Shown here in pieces: positions 31,414-41,345 of a stretch of DNA of 64,000 bases (positions within the stretch are counted from its first letter, which is position 1; the number at the start of each line of letters is the position of its first letter). Source of the stretch: Alteromonas mediterranea DE (GTDB taxonomy: Bacteria; Pseudomonadota; Gammaproteobacteria; Enterobacterales; Alteromonadaceae). The notes beneath the pieces were generated by a model. It ran no database searches, was not told the DNA's origin, and was given only the letters and a program-made list of their open reading frames with translations. A program made the position numbers and the translations under genes. The stretch is taken from contig NC_011138.3 of assembly GCF_000020585.3 (NCBI RefSeq), forward strand, positions 1,004,815 through 1,068,814. The letters run 5' to 3'.

Positions 31414-32696
31414 GTTGGTCTGAGTTTTATATTATTGTTTCAGGCTTAATTACGCTTGTTCTTCTCATTATTGCCTTCCCTTGGCTGCGCAGTAAAAACC
31501 ACGCAAAGCAAGACAGTTTAAGTAATACGCAAATTGTAAAGCAGCGCTTAGTTGAGCTCGAGCGCGAAGTGCAAGAGGGGCTTATCAGCGAGCACGATAA
31601 ACGACAGGCTGTAGACGAGCTTAAGTTAGCCTTGGTCGATGAAAGCGCTTTTGAATCGCATAAAACAGGCAATGCCAAATTACCGTTGGCAATAGGCGGC
31701 GTGTTAGCGCTAGTTTGCGGTATTGTAGTGTATGCTCAGGTTAATCAGGTGGGGCGCGTGGCTAAAGCGCAGCAGGCTATCGACGCTTTGCCAGAGTTAA
31801 GTCAGCAGCTTGCCAGTGGTAATGCCAATAACCTCACCCAGGAAGATATAGCAAGTCTGGCACTGGCTATTCGCCAACGTCTTCGCGAGGAGCCTCAGGA
31901 TGATACCGGCTGGATGTACTTTGGCAGATTGATGCTGAGTATAGGGCAAGAGGTGCAAGCTATAGAGGCAATCGATAAAGCGGTAAGCTTATCACCATCA
32001 AATTCCGCTAATCGTATCACGCTTGCGCAAGCGTTAATGACTACCGGCGATGTAAATAACCTTGAACGAGCACAATCTATCTTATTAGGCTTGCTACAAG
32101 ATACACCGCAAAACGATAATCTCGCGCTTATGATGGCCGTGGTATCTGCTCAGCTCGGAGATTTGGACAACACGCGGCGCTTTTATCAACAAGTAGAGGG
32201 CAAGCTTCCTTCTGACAGCGATATGGCGCAGCGCTTGAGCGCCCGCATTAAGGAACTCGAAGGCAATTCCAGTGAAATGGTGTTGCTTCAAACTGCTGGA
32301 ACAGTGCAAAAGCAGCCAAGTGTTAACAATGATGGCAATGCCATTGAAACGGGCTTTGACGTGACGGTGAGTTTGTCTAAAGAAGCGGATGCAAACGCAC
32401 CTAAAGCGGGCTTTTTAATTGTGTTCGCACAAGACGCAAATTCAGACAATAAAATGCCGGCAGCTGTGGTGAAATTACCCATTGAAGATTTCCCGATCTC
32501 TGTATCGTTAACGACTGATAATGCCATGATGCCCCAGTTTACTCTTGCTACACTCTCTGAGGTTGTAATAACCGCTAGGCTATCTAAAGATGGTAATGTG
32601 GCAGTATCTGAAGGGGAATGGCAGGGAAGCACAGAAGCAACGGTTGTGGCTAACGAACTCTCTTCATTAAGCGTTATTATTAATAAGGAATTATAA
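31410..32696 (+). CDS. ccmI: Cytochrome c-type biogenesis TPR protein CcmI
   Basis: Apocytochrome c chaperone, 428 aa. Two N-terminal membrane helices (residues about 5-25 and 90-108) flank a cytoplasmic leucine-zipper-like loop (KQRLVELEREVQEGLISEHDKRQ). A periplasmic TPR region follows (DTGWMYFGRLMLSIGQ, AQALMTTGD), and a C-terminal beta-rich domain. Overlaps ccmH by 4 nt. The next gene, mlaA, begins 2 nt after its stop. Confidence 0.95.
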   Translation: MSWSEFYIIVSGLITLVLLIIAFPWLRSKNHAKQDSLSNTQIVKQRLVELEREVQEGLISEHDKRQAVDELKLALVDESAFESHKTGNAKLPLAIGGVLALVCGIVVYAQVNQVGRVAKAQQAIDALPELSQQLASGNANNLTQEDIASLALAIRQRLREEPQDDTGWMYFGRLMLSIGQEVQAIEAIDKAVSLSPSNSANRITLAQALMTTGDVNNLERAQSILLGLLQDTPQNDNLALMMAVVSAQLGDLDNTRRFYQQVEGKLPSDSDMAQRLSARIKELEGNSSEMVLLQTAGTVQKQPSVNNDGNAIETGFDVTVSLSKEADANAPKAGFLIVFAQDANSDNKMPAAVVKLPIEDFPISVSLTTDNAMMPQFTLATLSEVVITARLSKDGNVAVSEGEWQGSTEATVVANELSSLSVIINKEL

Positions 32697-32698
32697 GT

Positions 32699-33613
32699 AT
32701 GGATTTGTCAAAATCACTCATCGCTGGGTTGATTATTGCCACGAGCTTCTTAGGCGGTTGTGCGAGTAATAGCGCGCAAGAACAAGCTGATGTAGCTAGA
32801 ACTAACAGCGCTGCTGTTGATACATCCGACCCCCGTGATCCATTTGAACCGGTAAACCGCAAGTTATGGGATTTTAACTGGGATGTGTTAGATGCCTATA
32901 TTTTGCGCCCCGTTACCGTTACCTATGTAACGGTAATGCCTCAGGCCGCACGTACGGGCTTAGTAAATATTACGGATAACCTGCAAGAACCCGCGAACTT
33001 CCTAAACAACATGTTTCAAGGAAAGGTAGATGACGGCTTAGACAGCCTGGCACGGTTCCTTATCAATACAACCGTTGGGTTAGTCGGCACCTTTGATGTG
33101 GCGAGCAAAATAGGTATTGAGCGCAAAGAAGAGCAGTTTGGAGAAACCCTGGCCGTATGGGGGCTAGATACGGGTCCTTTCTTGATGCTGCCATTTTTAG
33201 GCCCCAGCGACCCTCGCAGCTTTACCGGTGACTATGTCGACGGCTTCGCGTTTCCTATGTCGCTGCTTGAGGGCTCTGTAAACCTAGCGCGTATCGGAAT
33301 ATCGGTACTTGAAACAAGAGCGCAGTTGTTAGATCAAGAAGCGCAGTTAGAGCAGTCGATAGATGACTATGCGTTTGTAAAAAATGCCTATTTTGAAAAC
33401 CTAGAGTTTCGTGTTACCGATGGTAAGAGCGGTGATAAAGCCATAGATGATGAGCAATTAGATGACTTTGCTGATTTTGAAGCGATGCTGGAGGGCGGCG
33501 ATTTTGACGACTATGATGGGGCAACTGAAGACGTTGATGAAGCCTCGCTTATAGAAGACAAGCCAACCGAAAAGTCAAAGGCTGAAGACAAGTCTGAGGA
33601 TGGCAACGAGTAA
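32699..33613 (+). CDS. mlaA: Phospholipid-binding lipoprotein MlaA
   Basis: Outer-membrane lipoprotein of the Mla pathway that removes mislocalised phospholipid from the outer leaflet. 304 aa; lipobox LGGC with Cys at about residue 21. Family core: DPRDPFEPVNRKLWDFNWDVLDAYILRP, NITDNLQEPANFLNNMFQG, FGETLAVWG and GPFLMLPFLGPSDPR. Compared with E. coli (251 aa) it has a very acidic Asp/Glu-rich tail of about 60 residues. It lies 2 nt behind ccmI and so is probably part of the ccm transcript. Confidence 0.96.
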   Translation: MDLSKSLIAGLIIATSFLGGCASNSAQEQADVARTNSAAVDTSDPRDPFEPVNRKLWDFNWDVLDAYILRPVTVTYVTVMPQAARTGLVNITDNLQEPANFLNNMFQGKVDDGLDSLARFLINTTVGLVGTFDVASKIGIERKEEQFGETLAVWGLDTGPFLMLPFLGPSDPRSFTGDYVDGFAFPMSLLEGSVNLARIGISVLETRAQLLDQEAQLEQSIDDYAFVKNAYFENLEFRVTDGKSGDKAIDDEQLDDFADFEAMLEGGDFDDYDGATEDVDEASLIEDKPTEKSKAEDKSEDGNE

Positions 33614-33665
33614 TTCGGGTGCGAGAAAGTGTCAACGAACCCAAAGCGCGCAAATCTGTATTTAT

Positions 33666-33699
33666 AAAAAAACGCTATGCAATTGCATAGCGTTTTTTT
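33666..33699. terminator. Bidirectional terminator between mlaA and galE
   Basis: AACGCTATGC-aatt-GCATAGCGTT with A7 before and T8 after; 15 paired positions in all. It can terminate the ccm-mlaA transcript on the plus strand and the galE transcript on the minus strand. Confidence 0.95.
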
Positions 33700-33766
33700 T
33701 ATATTCTTTCACGTATAACTAGCGTTTAAGGTCTTGTGCATAAGAGCACATCTGGTCGCTCAAAAA

Positions 33767-34789
33767 CTAGTCTTTAGGGTAGCCCATAGGGTTTTGTGAC
33801 TGCCAATTCCACGTATCGGCGCACATGTCTTCCAGCCCTTTTTCTGCATGCCAGCTAAGTTCTGTAGCCGCTTTCGTCGGGTCGGCATAACACGCCGCTA
33901 CATCACCGCTTCTGCGAGGCGCAATTTTGTATGGAATAGTTTTACCTGAGCCTTTCTCAAAGGCTTTAACCATTTCAATTACAGAATAGCCTTGGCCTGT
34001 ACCTAGATTATATTTATCTAGCCCCATGTTTAAGCTAAGGCGGTCGAGTGCTTTTAAGTGACCATTGGCCAAGTCTACTACATGGATATAGTCGCGAACG
34101 CCGGTGCCATCCACGGTATCGTAATCATCACCGAATACGCTAAGTTGCTCTAGCTTACCTGTGGCTACCTGTGAAATGTAGGGCATCAAGTTGTTTGGAA
34201 TGCCGTTAGGATCTTCACCAATTTGCCCAGATTCATGGGCACCTACCGGGTTGAAGTAGCGAAGCAACACAATATTCCATTCATTGTCTGAAGCATATAA
34301 ATCGCTAAGCATGTGCTCAACCATTAATTTAGACATACCGTAAGGGTTCGTTGGTTGCCCGGTTGCCATGTCTTCGCGCAATGGTAACGATGCAGGGTCG
34401 CCGTAAACTGTCGCAGAAGAGCTAAAAACAATGTTCTTAACGTTATGCTTTTGCATTGCTTTACATAGCGTAAGCGTACCGTACACGTTGTTTTCGTAGT
34501 ACGAAAGCGGCTTTTGTACCGATTCACCCACAGCTTTTAACCCGGCGAAGTGAATGACCGCTGAGATACTGTGTTCACTGAAAATATCATCAAGCACGGC
34601 GGTATCGCGGATGTCGCCTTGAACGAAAGTTACCGACTTGCCCGTTAATGCTTCTACTCGGCGAAGTGATTCTGCACTTGCATTGGCGAGGTTGTCTAAA
34701 ACAACAACACCATATTCTTGTTCAAGTAATTGTAATACCGTGTGACTACCGATGTAGCCTGCACCACCAGTGACTAGGATGGTTTTCAT
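33767..34789 (-). CDS. galE: UDP-glucose 4-epimerase
   Basis: Interconverts UDP-glucose and UDP-galactose (extended SDR fold, NAD-bound), 340 aa. Motifs: the N-terminal Rossmann [21 protein letters not shown], the Ser-x-Tyr-x3-Lys catalytic set in SSSATVYG and [10 protein letters not shown], and [12 protein letters not shown]. Likely supplies UDP-galactose to the polysaccharide genes farther right and works together with galU. Its ATG overlaps the small gene upstream by 4 nt. Confidence 0.97.
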   Translation of the reverse strand: MKTILVTGGAGYIGSHTVLQLLEQEYGVVVLDNLANASAESLRRVEALTGKSVTFVQGDIRDTAVLDDIFSEHSISAVIHFAGLKAVGESVQKPLSYYENNVYGTLTLCKAMQKHNVKNIVFSSSATVYGDPASLPLREDMATGQPTNPYGMSKLMVEHMLSDLYASDNEWNIVLLRYFNPVGAHESGQIGEDPNGIPNNLMPYISQVATGKLEQLSVFGDDYDTVDGTGVRDYIHVVDLANGHLKALDRLSLNMGLDKYNLGTGQGYSVIEMVKAFEKGSGKTIPYKIAPRRSGDVAACYADPTKAATELSWHAEKGLEDMCADTWNWQSQNPMGYPKD

Positions 34790-35088
34790 GCATTCTCCTT
34801 GCTAGACGGTTGCGCGATGTACTTCGCGCTTATGGAATATTGAATAGGTTTTATAACCAATGGATAGAGTAAAAATACCACAAAAGCCCACAGTAACGAG
34901 GTCCAATTTGAGGCGGTTTGTAGGATCAGCGCAAATACGGGCACAATAACCAGCAATTTAAGTACGTTTAGCAGGGTTTTCTCGGGAACAGTAAGTCGCT
35001 TAGAGGCTTCATCAAGACGTTTAACTCGCTCAGTAAGTGAAAGGCCTTGTAGGGCCGGAATGTCTCTTGTAGAAAAATAAAACTTCAT
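34786..35088 (-). CDS. Small two-helix membrane protein (possibly DUF6170)
   Basis: A 100-aa protein starting [18 protein letters not shown]. It has a charged N-terminal half ([13 protein letters not shown]) and two adjacent hydrophobic helices ([18 protein letters not shown] and [15 protein letters not shown]). The frame is open to an ATG at 35166, but an intrinsic terminator lies between the two ATGs at 35111-35143, so I use 35088. It overlaps galE by 4 nt. I recall a family of this kind (DUF6170) in Alteromonadales; function unknown. Confidence 0.75.
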   Translation of the reverse strand: MKFYFSTRDIPALQGLSLTERVKRLDEASKRLTVPEKTLLNVLKLLVIVPVFALILQTASNWTSLLWAFVVFLLYPLVIKPIQYSISAKYIAQPSSKENA

Positions 35089-35110
35089 AGGTTTACTCAA
35101 AGCCCTTAAT

Positions 35111-35143
35111 AAAAAACCGCCGGAACGTAACGTTGCGGCGGTT
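35111..35143 (-). terminator. Intrinsic terminator after the POT transporter gene
   Basis: On the minus strand AACCGCCG and CGGCGGTT (8 bp), extended inside by AACG/CGTT, followed by TTTTTT. It is 45 nt after the transporter stop and just ahead of the small galE-linked gene. Confidence 0.88.
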
Positions 35144-35187
35144 ATTGTAGAAGAATTGGTTAGCACTTAAAACATGCTAACAATAAA

Positions 35188-36708
35188 TTACGCTTTTTCT
35201 TCAATGCCTGCTTTTTCCCAGAAACGAGATTTAAAGCTCATCAAGCCAATCACTATAGCGATCGCGATGCTAAACAAGGCAATTTGAAGGTACAGGTCCG
35301 GCATTTGCTCTACTTTCTCTGGGTCGAAGTTCCCTGAAAGCAGGCCAGCAATGATGTTACCAATAGAGTAGGTCAGTACGAATACCCCCATCATTTGCCC
35401 TGCGAAACGCTTCGGCGAAAGTTTACTTACTGCACTAAGTGCAACTGGGCTTAAGCAAAGCTCACCAACCGTGTGTAGAAAGTAAGTCGTAACTAGCCAC
35501 ATAGGCGCTACTTTAAGGCCTTGAGCTGCGTATTGCGACGCCATAAACATCACCAAGAAGCCCGATGCCATAATAACGATACCCACTGCACATTTGATGG
35601 TGTAAGACGGGTCTATCATTCGCTTGGCGAGGTTTATCCAAAGGGCAGCGAAAAAAGGCGACAAAATGATAATGAACAGTGAGTTTGAGAGCTGGAACCA
35701 TACGGTTGGAATAGCGTCCATCCCAAACCATGAGGTTAATAATGACCCGCTTTCAAGAACGCGATCAGTATAGTTTTGCGCAAATAGGTTAAGTGAAGAG
35801 CCTGCTTGTTCAAAACCAGACCAGAAGCACGCCGATGCAACACACACTAAAAACAGTGCCCACATGCGTTTTTTCTCGTTATCACTGAGTTGGCCTTTGA
35901 AATAAATAAACCCGAAGTAAAGGAAGAAAATAACAGTAAAGACCACCGCGACTTGCTGAGCAAGTGCCACTGGTTCAATAACAATGGTGCCCATATGTGC
36001 CAGTACAATTACTGCAGCAGCAATGGCTAAGACGCCATATACGCCCATCCACGCGCGTTGTCTAGCTGCGCCTTGGTATGGGTTTGCCGGCGCAACAGAG
36101 TCTGGTGACAGTGAGCGGTTGCTAAAGTAATACTGAATAAGACCGATCGCCATACCAATAGCGGCTGCGCCAAAGGCATAGTGCCAGCCCCAGTTTTCCT
36201 GAAGATAGCCTGTAACAAGGTAGGCGATAAGTGAGCCAATGTTGATACCCATGTAGTACAGAGCATAGCCACTATCACGGCGTCCATCGTCGTCACCGTA
36301 TTGTTGACCAACCATGGCAGAAATATTGGGTTTAAGTAAGCCTGTACCTGAAGCTACAAGAATAAGGCCCACGAAGAACAGGTTTTGCAAGTCAATGGCA
36401 AGCACTACGTGGCCCGCGAAGATGATAATTCCACCGTACCACACCGCCTTTTTCCCGCCAATCAAGCGGTCAGCTAGCCAACCGCCGGGTAACCCTAAAA
36501 AGTATACCGCACCGGTGTAGAGACCGTAAATTGCCCCTGCTGTTGCCACAGTAAAACCCAAACCTTGGGTTTGTAAGCTTGCAGTCATAAAAAGAACAAG
36601 TAGCGCGCGCATGCCGTAGTAGCTCATGCGCTCCCACATTTCGGTAAAGAATAGCGTTCTCAGGCCCCCTGGATGGCCAAAAAAGCTCGTATCGTTAGAT
36701 GGTTTCAT
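35188..36708 (-). CDS. POT/PTR-family proton-dependent oligopeptide transporter
   Basis: Inner-membrane major-facilitator protein that imports di- and tripeptides with protons, 506 aa, about 14 hydrophobic segments. The signature motif ExxERxxYYG is present as EMWERMSYYG at the N terminus, followed by GAVYFLGLPGGWLADRLIGGKK and the second family motif FALYYMGINIG-type (GYALYYMGINIGSLIAYLV). The late motif CLSPVALSAVSKLSPKRFAGQMMG is also typical. Single-gene unit with a terminator behind it. Exact ortholog (DtpA, DtpB or DtpT class) not resolved. Confidence 0.95.
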   Translation of the reverse strand: MKPSNDTSFFGHPGGLRTLFFTEMWERMSYYGMRALLVLFMTASLQTQGLGFTVATAGAIYGLYTGAVYFLGLPGGWLADRLIGGKKAVWYGGIIIFAGHVVLAIDLQNLFFVGLILVASGTGLLKPNISAMVGQQYGDDDGRRDSGYALYYMGINIGSLIAYLVTGYLQENWGWHYAFGAAAIGMAIGLIQYYFSNRSLSPDSVAPANPYQGAARQRAWMGVYGVLAIAAAVIVLAHMGTIVIEPVALAQQVAVVFTVIFFLYFGFIYFKGQLSDNEKKRMWALFLVCVASACFWSGFEQAGSSLNLFAQNYTDRVLESGSLLTSWFGMDAIPTVWFQLSNSLFIIILSPFFAALWINLAKRMIDPSYTIKCAVGIVIMASGFLVMFMASQYAAQGLKVAPMWLVTTYFLHTVGELCLSPVALSAVSKLSPKRFAGQMMGVFVLTYSIGNIIAGLLSGNFDPEKVEQMPDLYLQIALFSIAIAIVIGLMSFKSRFWEKAGIEEKA

Positions 36709-36860
36709 AATTATATTTTAATTCCATATTGCTTATGGTTGTTATTGTAGAGCGCTTATAGGATAGGCTCTTTGATAGTAGTCCGTAAGGCGGATAGCTT
36801 CTTATACTAGAGCTTGCTTCAAGACACAAGATTTGGGCGATAAACTTCATTAAAGCAGTG

Positions 36861-36896
36861 TCAATCGGCTACGTCTTAAACTACGTAGCCGATTGA
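36861..36896. repeat. 14-bp inverted repeat at the end of the polysaccharide export operon
   Basis: TCAATCGGCTACGT (36861-36874) and its exact complement at 36883-36896 with an 8-nt loop, 33 nt after the kpsE-type stop on the minus strand. No T tract in the direction of the operon; only CCTTTT on the plus side. Possible transcript end or stabilising hairpin. The geometry resembles that behind leuD. Confidence 0.6.
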
Positions 36897-36928
36897 CCTT
36901 TTCGCTATTAAGGTACTAACGTGAGGTG

Positions 36929-38047
36929 CTAAAGTTCGCGGATAGTGGCAACCACAATTCGCACAATACCGTAAATAAGCAGTAGCGAAACACCGAACAA
37001 AACAAGGTTATAAATAACCGTGGGATAAGCGTTGTCGTCTGGCAGCGTAGGTGACTCCACCGTTACCAAGTGCTGAAGCTTTTGATACGCCTCTACTCGT
37101 GCATTCTCTAAGGTGATTAATGACGACGAATAGGCTTGTATAGCAAGCTGTAATTGAACCTGAAGGTTGCTGTATTGCGCCATCAATTCGCTTACTGATA
37201 GGGCCTCACTTTCCCCCTCTGCAGTACTAATTCGCTCTTTTTGCTTTTCTACTTCTTTTTGAAGTGCGGCAATTTCGCGTTTGATGTTTATCACTTCAGG
37301 GGCCACGTTAGACATCATGGTTGACATCGTACTTAGCTCGGCCTTTTTCTGTGCAAGCGTAGCTTGAAGAGAAAATGCGATTTGCTGAAAAGCTGCGCCT
37401 TCTGCAGACGGATCAAGTACATTGTATTTAGATTGAAAACTTAAAATCTCGGTCTTAGCCTGTTGAAGCTTTTGCTCAACAATTTCGTGTTCACCTTTGG
37501 CAAAGGTCAATTTTGACTTAGCGAGATCGTTATTGATGTTGTTGATGAACTCTTCCGCTTTATCGACAATCGCTTGGTTTATGATTTTTGCATATTCAGC
37601 ATCGAAAGCCCGTGTACGCAAGCTAATTACAGACGACGCGGAATCTACGCTCACTTCAATATGGTCGAGATAAAACTTGTAAAAATCTTCCTGTTTATGC
37701 GAAGACGAAAGGCCACTAAACATATCAGCTTTATCAGACATGTAGTGTTCTCTAAGTCCAATGGTTTCATCGAGGTACTTAATCATATCCGCAGACTGTA
37801 TGTAGGCTTCGACAAGTTGACTTTCAGTGCCACCTGAAGCGCCAGAAACACCGGCGGCCATTAGCAAGGACGACGGGTCGAAACTGCTGCCTCCATCACT
37901 TGATTTAATGATAAGTTGGCTATGGCTTTCGTATTGAGGCGCCGCCCATAGAACAAGATACAATGCATAGAGTACCCAAGGAAGTACAAGGATAAGTGCT
38001 TTGTTCTTGCTAAGAAGGGCATTGAGCTGTGTAAGAGATTTTTCCAC
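36929..38047 (-). CDS. Capsule polysaccharide export inner-membrane protein, KpsE/BexC/CtrB type
   Basis: A 372-aa polysaccharide copolymerase-type protein with one N-terminal helix (ALILVLPWVLYALYLVLWA), a long periplasmic region with coiled coils (around SKLTFAKGEHEIVEQKLQQ and ALQKEVEKQKER), and a C-terminal helix (TVIYNLVLFGVSLLLIYGIV). It would link the KpsMT pump to the outer-membrane exporter. Last gene of the minus-strand export operon, 11 nt after the ATPase gene. Confidence 0.88.
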   Translation of the reverse strand: MEKSLTQLNALLSKNKALILVLPWVLYALYLVLWAAPQYESHSQLIIKSSDGGSSFDPSSLLMAAGVSGASGGTESQLVEAYIQSADMIKYLDETIGLREHYMSDKADMFSGLSSSHKQEDFYKFYLDHIEVSVDSASSVISLRTRAFDAEYAKIINQAIVDKAEEFINNINNDLAKSKLTFAKGEHEIVEQKLQQAKTEILSFQSKYNVLDPSAEGAAFQQIAFSLQATLAQKKAELSTMSTMMSNVAPEVINIKREIAALQKEVEKQKERISTAEGESEALSVSELMAQYSNLQVQLQLAIQAYSSSLITLENARVEAYQKLQHLVTVESPTLPDDNAYPTVIYNLVLFGVSLLLIYGIVRIVVATIREL

Positions 38048-38058
38048 TGTGATTGAAC

Positions 38059-38733
38059 CTATTTGAGTGATTTCTTATTGTCTGCATCCTGCGTGTAAAC
38101 GTCGATGCCTTCTTCGAGATCGTGATAATAAGTGAGATTGCCATCATCAATGATGACGGCCGAAGTGCAGAACTCTCGTATCTGATCGAGTTCGTGGCTC
38201 ACCATAATAACCCCAGCCTGTTCACTTTTTTCTTTAAGTGACAAGCGAGCCTTTTTTCTGAAAAGCGGGTCACCAACGGATGTCGCTTCATCTATCAGGT
38301 AAATATCGAAATTGATATTCATGCAGCAAGCGAAAACAAGTTTTGCGCGCATACCTGAGGAATAAGTGCGCACAGGTAGATCAAAGCGTTTGCCTAACTC
38401 TGCAAACTCCTGCACTTTTTCTTCATATTCGGGGAGTGAAGCCACATTATTAATTCGGCCAACAAAGCGGGTGTTTTCACGCCCTGTCATCTGCGGATGT
38501 ACGCCAGTTTGAAGCGCAACCGGCCACGACATAGATTTGTTGGTTAAAACTCGGCCTCTATCGGGGTATTCGCTTTTCGCAAGCATGCGGAAAAGGGTGG
38601 ATTTACCCGCCCCGTTCTTACCTAAAATGGCGACATTGTTTTCCGTAGGGAAATCAAAGTTTAGATTTTTAAAAATATATTGAGGCCCCATTTTACTGGG
38701 GTAGCTCTTGGTTAAATTCTCAATTCTAATCAT
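38059..38733 (-). CDS. kpsT: Polysaccharide export ABC ATPase, KpsT/BexA/CtrD type
   Basis: ATPase of a group-2 capsule exporter, 224 aa. Walker A GKNGAGKST near residue 40, the family-typical phrases GVHPQMTGRENTRFVGR and FCCM-like ACCMNINFDIYLIDEATSVGD (Walker B), signature YSSGMRAKL, and switch VSHELDQIREFC. It overlaps the permease gene by 4 nt. Confidence 0.93.
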   Translation of the reverse strand: MIRIENLTKSYPSKMGPQYIFKNLNFDFPTENNVAILGKNGAGKSTLFRMLAKSEYPDRGRVLTNKSMSWPVALQTGVHPQMTGRENTRFVGRINNVASLPEYEEKVQEFAELGKRFDLPVRTYSSGMRAKLVFACCMNINFDIYLIDEATSVGDPLFRKKARLSLKEKSEQAGVIMVSHELDQIREFCTSAVIIDDGNLTYYHDLEEGIDVYTQDADNKKSLK

Positions 38734-39509
38734 CGAGATAACACCTTCTTCCAGGTGATGTGGTACATCGAAAGGCTTAGGAAAAGGAAAACGATTGTAA
38801 TTTCAATAAGAAAGTTTAACGACACGCCCTTAGTACCATACGACTCAAAGCAGGCATAACGGGCCAATTCGTTAAAGTGGACCAGCGGGTTCCATGTCAA
38901 ATAAGGCCAGTACTCCTCTGGTAAATCTTGAAGGCTGAAGAATACACAGGATATGAACATCAAAGGTCTTGTAAGCATGGATTTAATTTTATCCACTTCA
39001 GGTACAAACGCTGCTGCAATGGCAAAAATAAGCCCGATAGATATGGAAAATACCCAAAGTAAAAGAAATAACGAAATTAAAAGTAGAGGGTCATTAACTT
39101 CAAAGGTCTCGCCCATAAGATATAACGCAAGGCTCAACAGTGCTACAACGACAACCTTGATTGAAAACTCTAAAAAGCCGGCAGTGAGTACCGCTGATAT
39201 GGGCTGTACTTGCCTAAACGCATAAAGAGGTTTATTCCGACGGACCGACGTCGATACAGACTGTAGACAGGTAGTTAAAGACTGAAGACCCACCATACCA
39301 ATCATCATAAAGAGAAAAAGAGGGATGGAGTGGATGTCATCACCGCTTATTAATCCTCTAAGATACGACAGTGCGAAAATGAAGGCAAAAGGCTCTAAAA
39401 AAGCCCATCCCAGCCCAAACTTGTCGTTGAATTTACTTTGAAGCTCACGCAGGAAAAGCGCGAAAATCACGCCTCTCCATGCATATAGCTGGTCTTTAAA
39501 GGTTACCAT
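38730..39509 (-). CDS. kpsM: Polysaccharide export ABC permease, KpsM/BexB/CtrC type
   Basis: ABC-2 membrane subunit, 259 aa, six hydrophobic helices. The opening GVIFALFLRELQSKFNDKFGLGWAFLEP and the C-terminal WNPLVHFNELARYACFESYG are typical of capsule exporters. Overlaps the ATPase gene by 4 nt and follows the SLBB exporter by 2 nt, so the operon is tightly coupled. Confidence 0.93.
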   Translation of the reverse strand: MVTFKDQLYAWRGVIFALFLRELQSKFNDKFGLGWAFLEPFAFIFALSYLRGLISGDDIHSIPLFLFMMIGMVGLQSLTTCLQSVSTSVRRNKPLYAFRQVQPISAVLTAGFLEFSIKVVVVALLSLALYLMGETFEVNDPLLLISLFLLLWVFSISIGLIFAIAAAFVPEVDKIKSMLTRPLMFISCVFFSLQDLPEEYWPYLTWNPLVHFNELARYACFESYGTKGVSLNFLIEITIVFLFLSLSMYHITWKKVLSR

Positions 39510-39511
39510 GT

Positions 39512-41341
39512 TTAATCAGTAGCTACGTTAGCTGCAATCGCAATTTGATAAACGATTTGGGTAATGTCTTTAACCGCTTGCAAAATCTTCGTATCGATAG
39601 CAGGTAACACAATGATCTGATCGCCAGGCTCAAGTTTACTATCATTGCTTGATAAGAATGAATCGTTCACGCTAGTAAAGGTAACGTTACCGTTTTTACG
39701 AACGATAAGAATACGTTCATCTTCAGCCCGCTCGGTAAAGCCACCAGCCCATGCAACGTAGTCTTCTGTGGTTGCATCTGGGTTAAACACGACAGACTGC
39801 GGAAGCAGTACTTCTCCGCCCACGTGTATCAGGTCGGTGACTTCTGGAATAACGATCGTGTCATTAGGCTCAAGAAGAATGTTAGCAATCTCGCCATTTT
39901 CAGATACCACCACTCTGCCTTGAGGCTCAACTTGTCGTGCGCGGGTGATAAAGTCAGCCACAAGTTGTGCTTCTTGGGCGCGAATCGCCCCTTCACCAGT
40001 TGAACTAATTGGCGCCGTGTACATGCTTCGCTCTAGGCGTTGTAGGCCTTCTTCGATAATCTCTTTTTGTTTTACCGCTACGCTTTCTCTTAAAAGGTAG
40101 ATATTTTGTGTATCAGAAAGGGTGGTATCAGCTTCGATGTGGTCGAGTACGTCAATGAGTCTCGCGCCTTTATCCACCATTACTTGAGAGGCCCCCGCGA
40201 AAGCACCTGCTACATTAATGCGGTAAATTTGAGGTTCGTGATCGGCAATATACTCAACAGTGTCGCCGGCGCTTAGCTTAAGCGACGCAAACTCGTTCAC
40301 GCTTACGTAGCGTGCAAATTGCTTGTTGTTGCGAATTCCTGAAACCGAAGCATGAGAAGCAAACTCACCAGGGCGTGCAAAGTAATTAACTACACCACCG
40401 TTAAGCTCTTCGTTTAAAAACTCGAAAGTAAAACTATTTCGCGCGCCGGTTTCAACCACAATAGTGTTGCCAATAGGGTGCACTAAAATGGTATCGCCGT
40501 CCTTAAAAGAAATTTCAGGCAGCTTTCCGCTTCTAAAAAAGGCGTACAAATCTGCTGAGGCCACGACTTTGCCGTTTCGTACAATGTCGATTTGTCTAAA
40601 ACTACCCCGTTGAAAGTCAATTCCGCCAGCGCGCTTTAAATAGTACAAAACGCTATCTGAAGCTAGGCCTGCGTATTGACCAGGTCTTAGCACTGGGCCT
40701 GATACATAAAGCGATACCGGTGTTGACGTTAAAAGGTTTACGTAAACATTGACGTCGTTGGTGTAAACTTGGCGGATTTTGCTAGTTACGGTTTGGTTTA
40801 CACTGCCTGCGGGTGTATTTGCTATGCGTATAGGACCAATATTGGGAATAAAAATGTTACCTTGATTATCCACGGTAACAACATCTGAAAAGTTTACTGC
40901 ACCCCAAAGCCAAATTGAGATTTTATCGCCAGGGGCAATCAAGTAATTGTCGTTTAATCCCGAGCTGCGCTCAGACTCGAAGCCACCGATAAATAAGTTA
41001 GCCGCAAAAGGCGGGTTTTCCATAGGCGCTTGCGCTGGGAAAACAGTATCGATAGTGGGTTCGCCCGGCAGGTTTACTCCGTTTCTAGGCTGTGTAGAAA
41101 ACTGGCCCATCGTATTGGCTGAAGCCGTAGCTCCGGGCAAAGTACGCTGGGTAGAAATGCTTAAGGGAGAGACCGACGGGGTAGCTGCACCGCTTTGCGA
41201 TTGCTGTGCCCGCTCTCTTAATTGCTGTAATTGCTCGACGCTTTGCGCAGACGCAGGGTTAACAAATGCACTGCAAACAGCCACCGCGTACGCGGCGTAA
41301 GTTAGCGCCTTAAAAGAGTTTTTGATGTTCATAAACTTCAT
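39512..41341 (-). CDS. kpsD: Polysaccharide export outer-membrane protein (SLBB, KpsD/Wza class)
   Basis: A 609-aa exported protein. I use the ATG at 41341 with AGGTGA eight nt ahead; an in-frame ATG at 41407 lies inside the upstream gene. Signal peptide through SAFVNPASAQ. Then a Poly_export domain (NDYLIAPGDKISIWLWGAVN), followed by several SLBB beta-grasp units (YVSGPVLRPGQYAGLASDSV, INVAGAFAGASQVMVDKG, HVGGEVLLPQSVVFNPDAT). It lacks a lipobox, as KpsD does and Wza does not. It should form the outer-membrane/periplasmic conduit for the KpsMT system. Confidence 0.9.
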   Translation of the reverse strand: MKFMNIKNSFKALTYAAYAVAVCSAFVNPASAQSVEQLQQLRERAQQSQSGAATPSVSPLSISTQRTLPGATASANTMGQFSTQPRNGVNLPGEPTIDTVFPAQAPMENPPFAANLFIGGFESERSSGLNDNYLIAPGDKISIWLWGAVNFSDVVTVDNQGNIFIPNIGPIRIANTPAGSVNQTVTSKIRQVYTNDVNVYVNLLTSTPVSLYVSGPVLRPGQYAGLASDSVLYYLKRAGGIDFQRGSFRQIDIVRNGKVVASADLYAFFRSGKLPEISFKDGDTILVHPIGNTIVVETGARNSFTFEFLNEELNGGVVNYFARPGEFASHASVSGIRNNKQFARYVSVNEFASLKLSAGDTVEYIADHEPQIYRINVAGAFAGASQVMVDKGARLIDVLDHIEADTTLSDTQNIYLLRESVAVKQKEIIEEGLQRLERSMYTAPISSTGEGAIRAQEAQLVADFITRARQVEPQGRVVVSENGEIANILLEPNDTIVIPEVTDLIHVGGEVLLPQSVVFNPDATTEDYVAWAGGFTERAEDERILIVRKNGNVTFTSVNDSFLSSNDSKLEPGDQIIVLPAIDTKILQAVKDITQIVYQIAIAANVATD

Positions 41342-41345
41342 TGAA

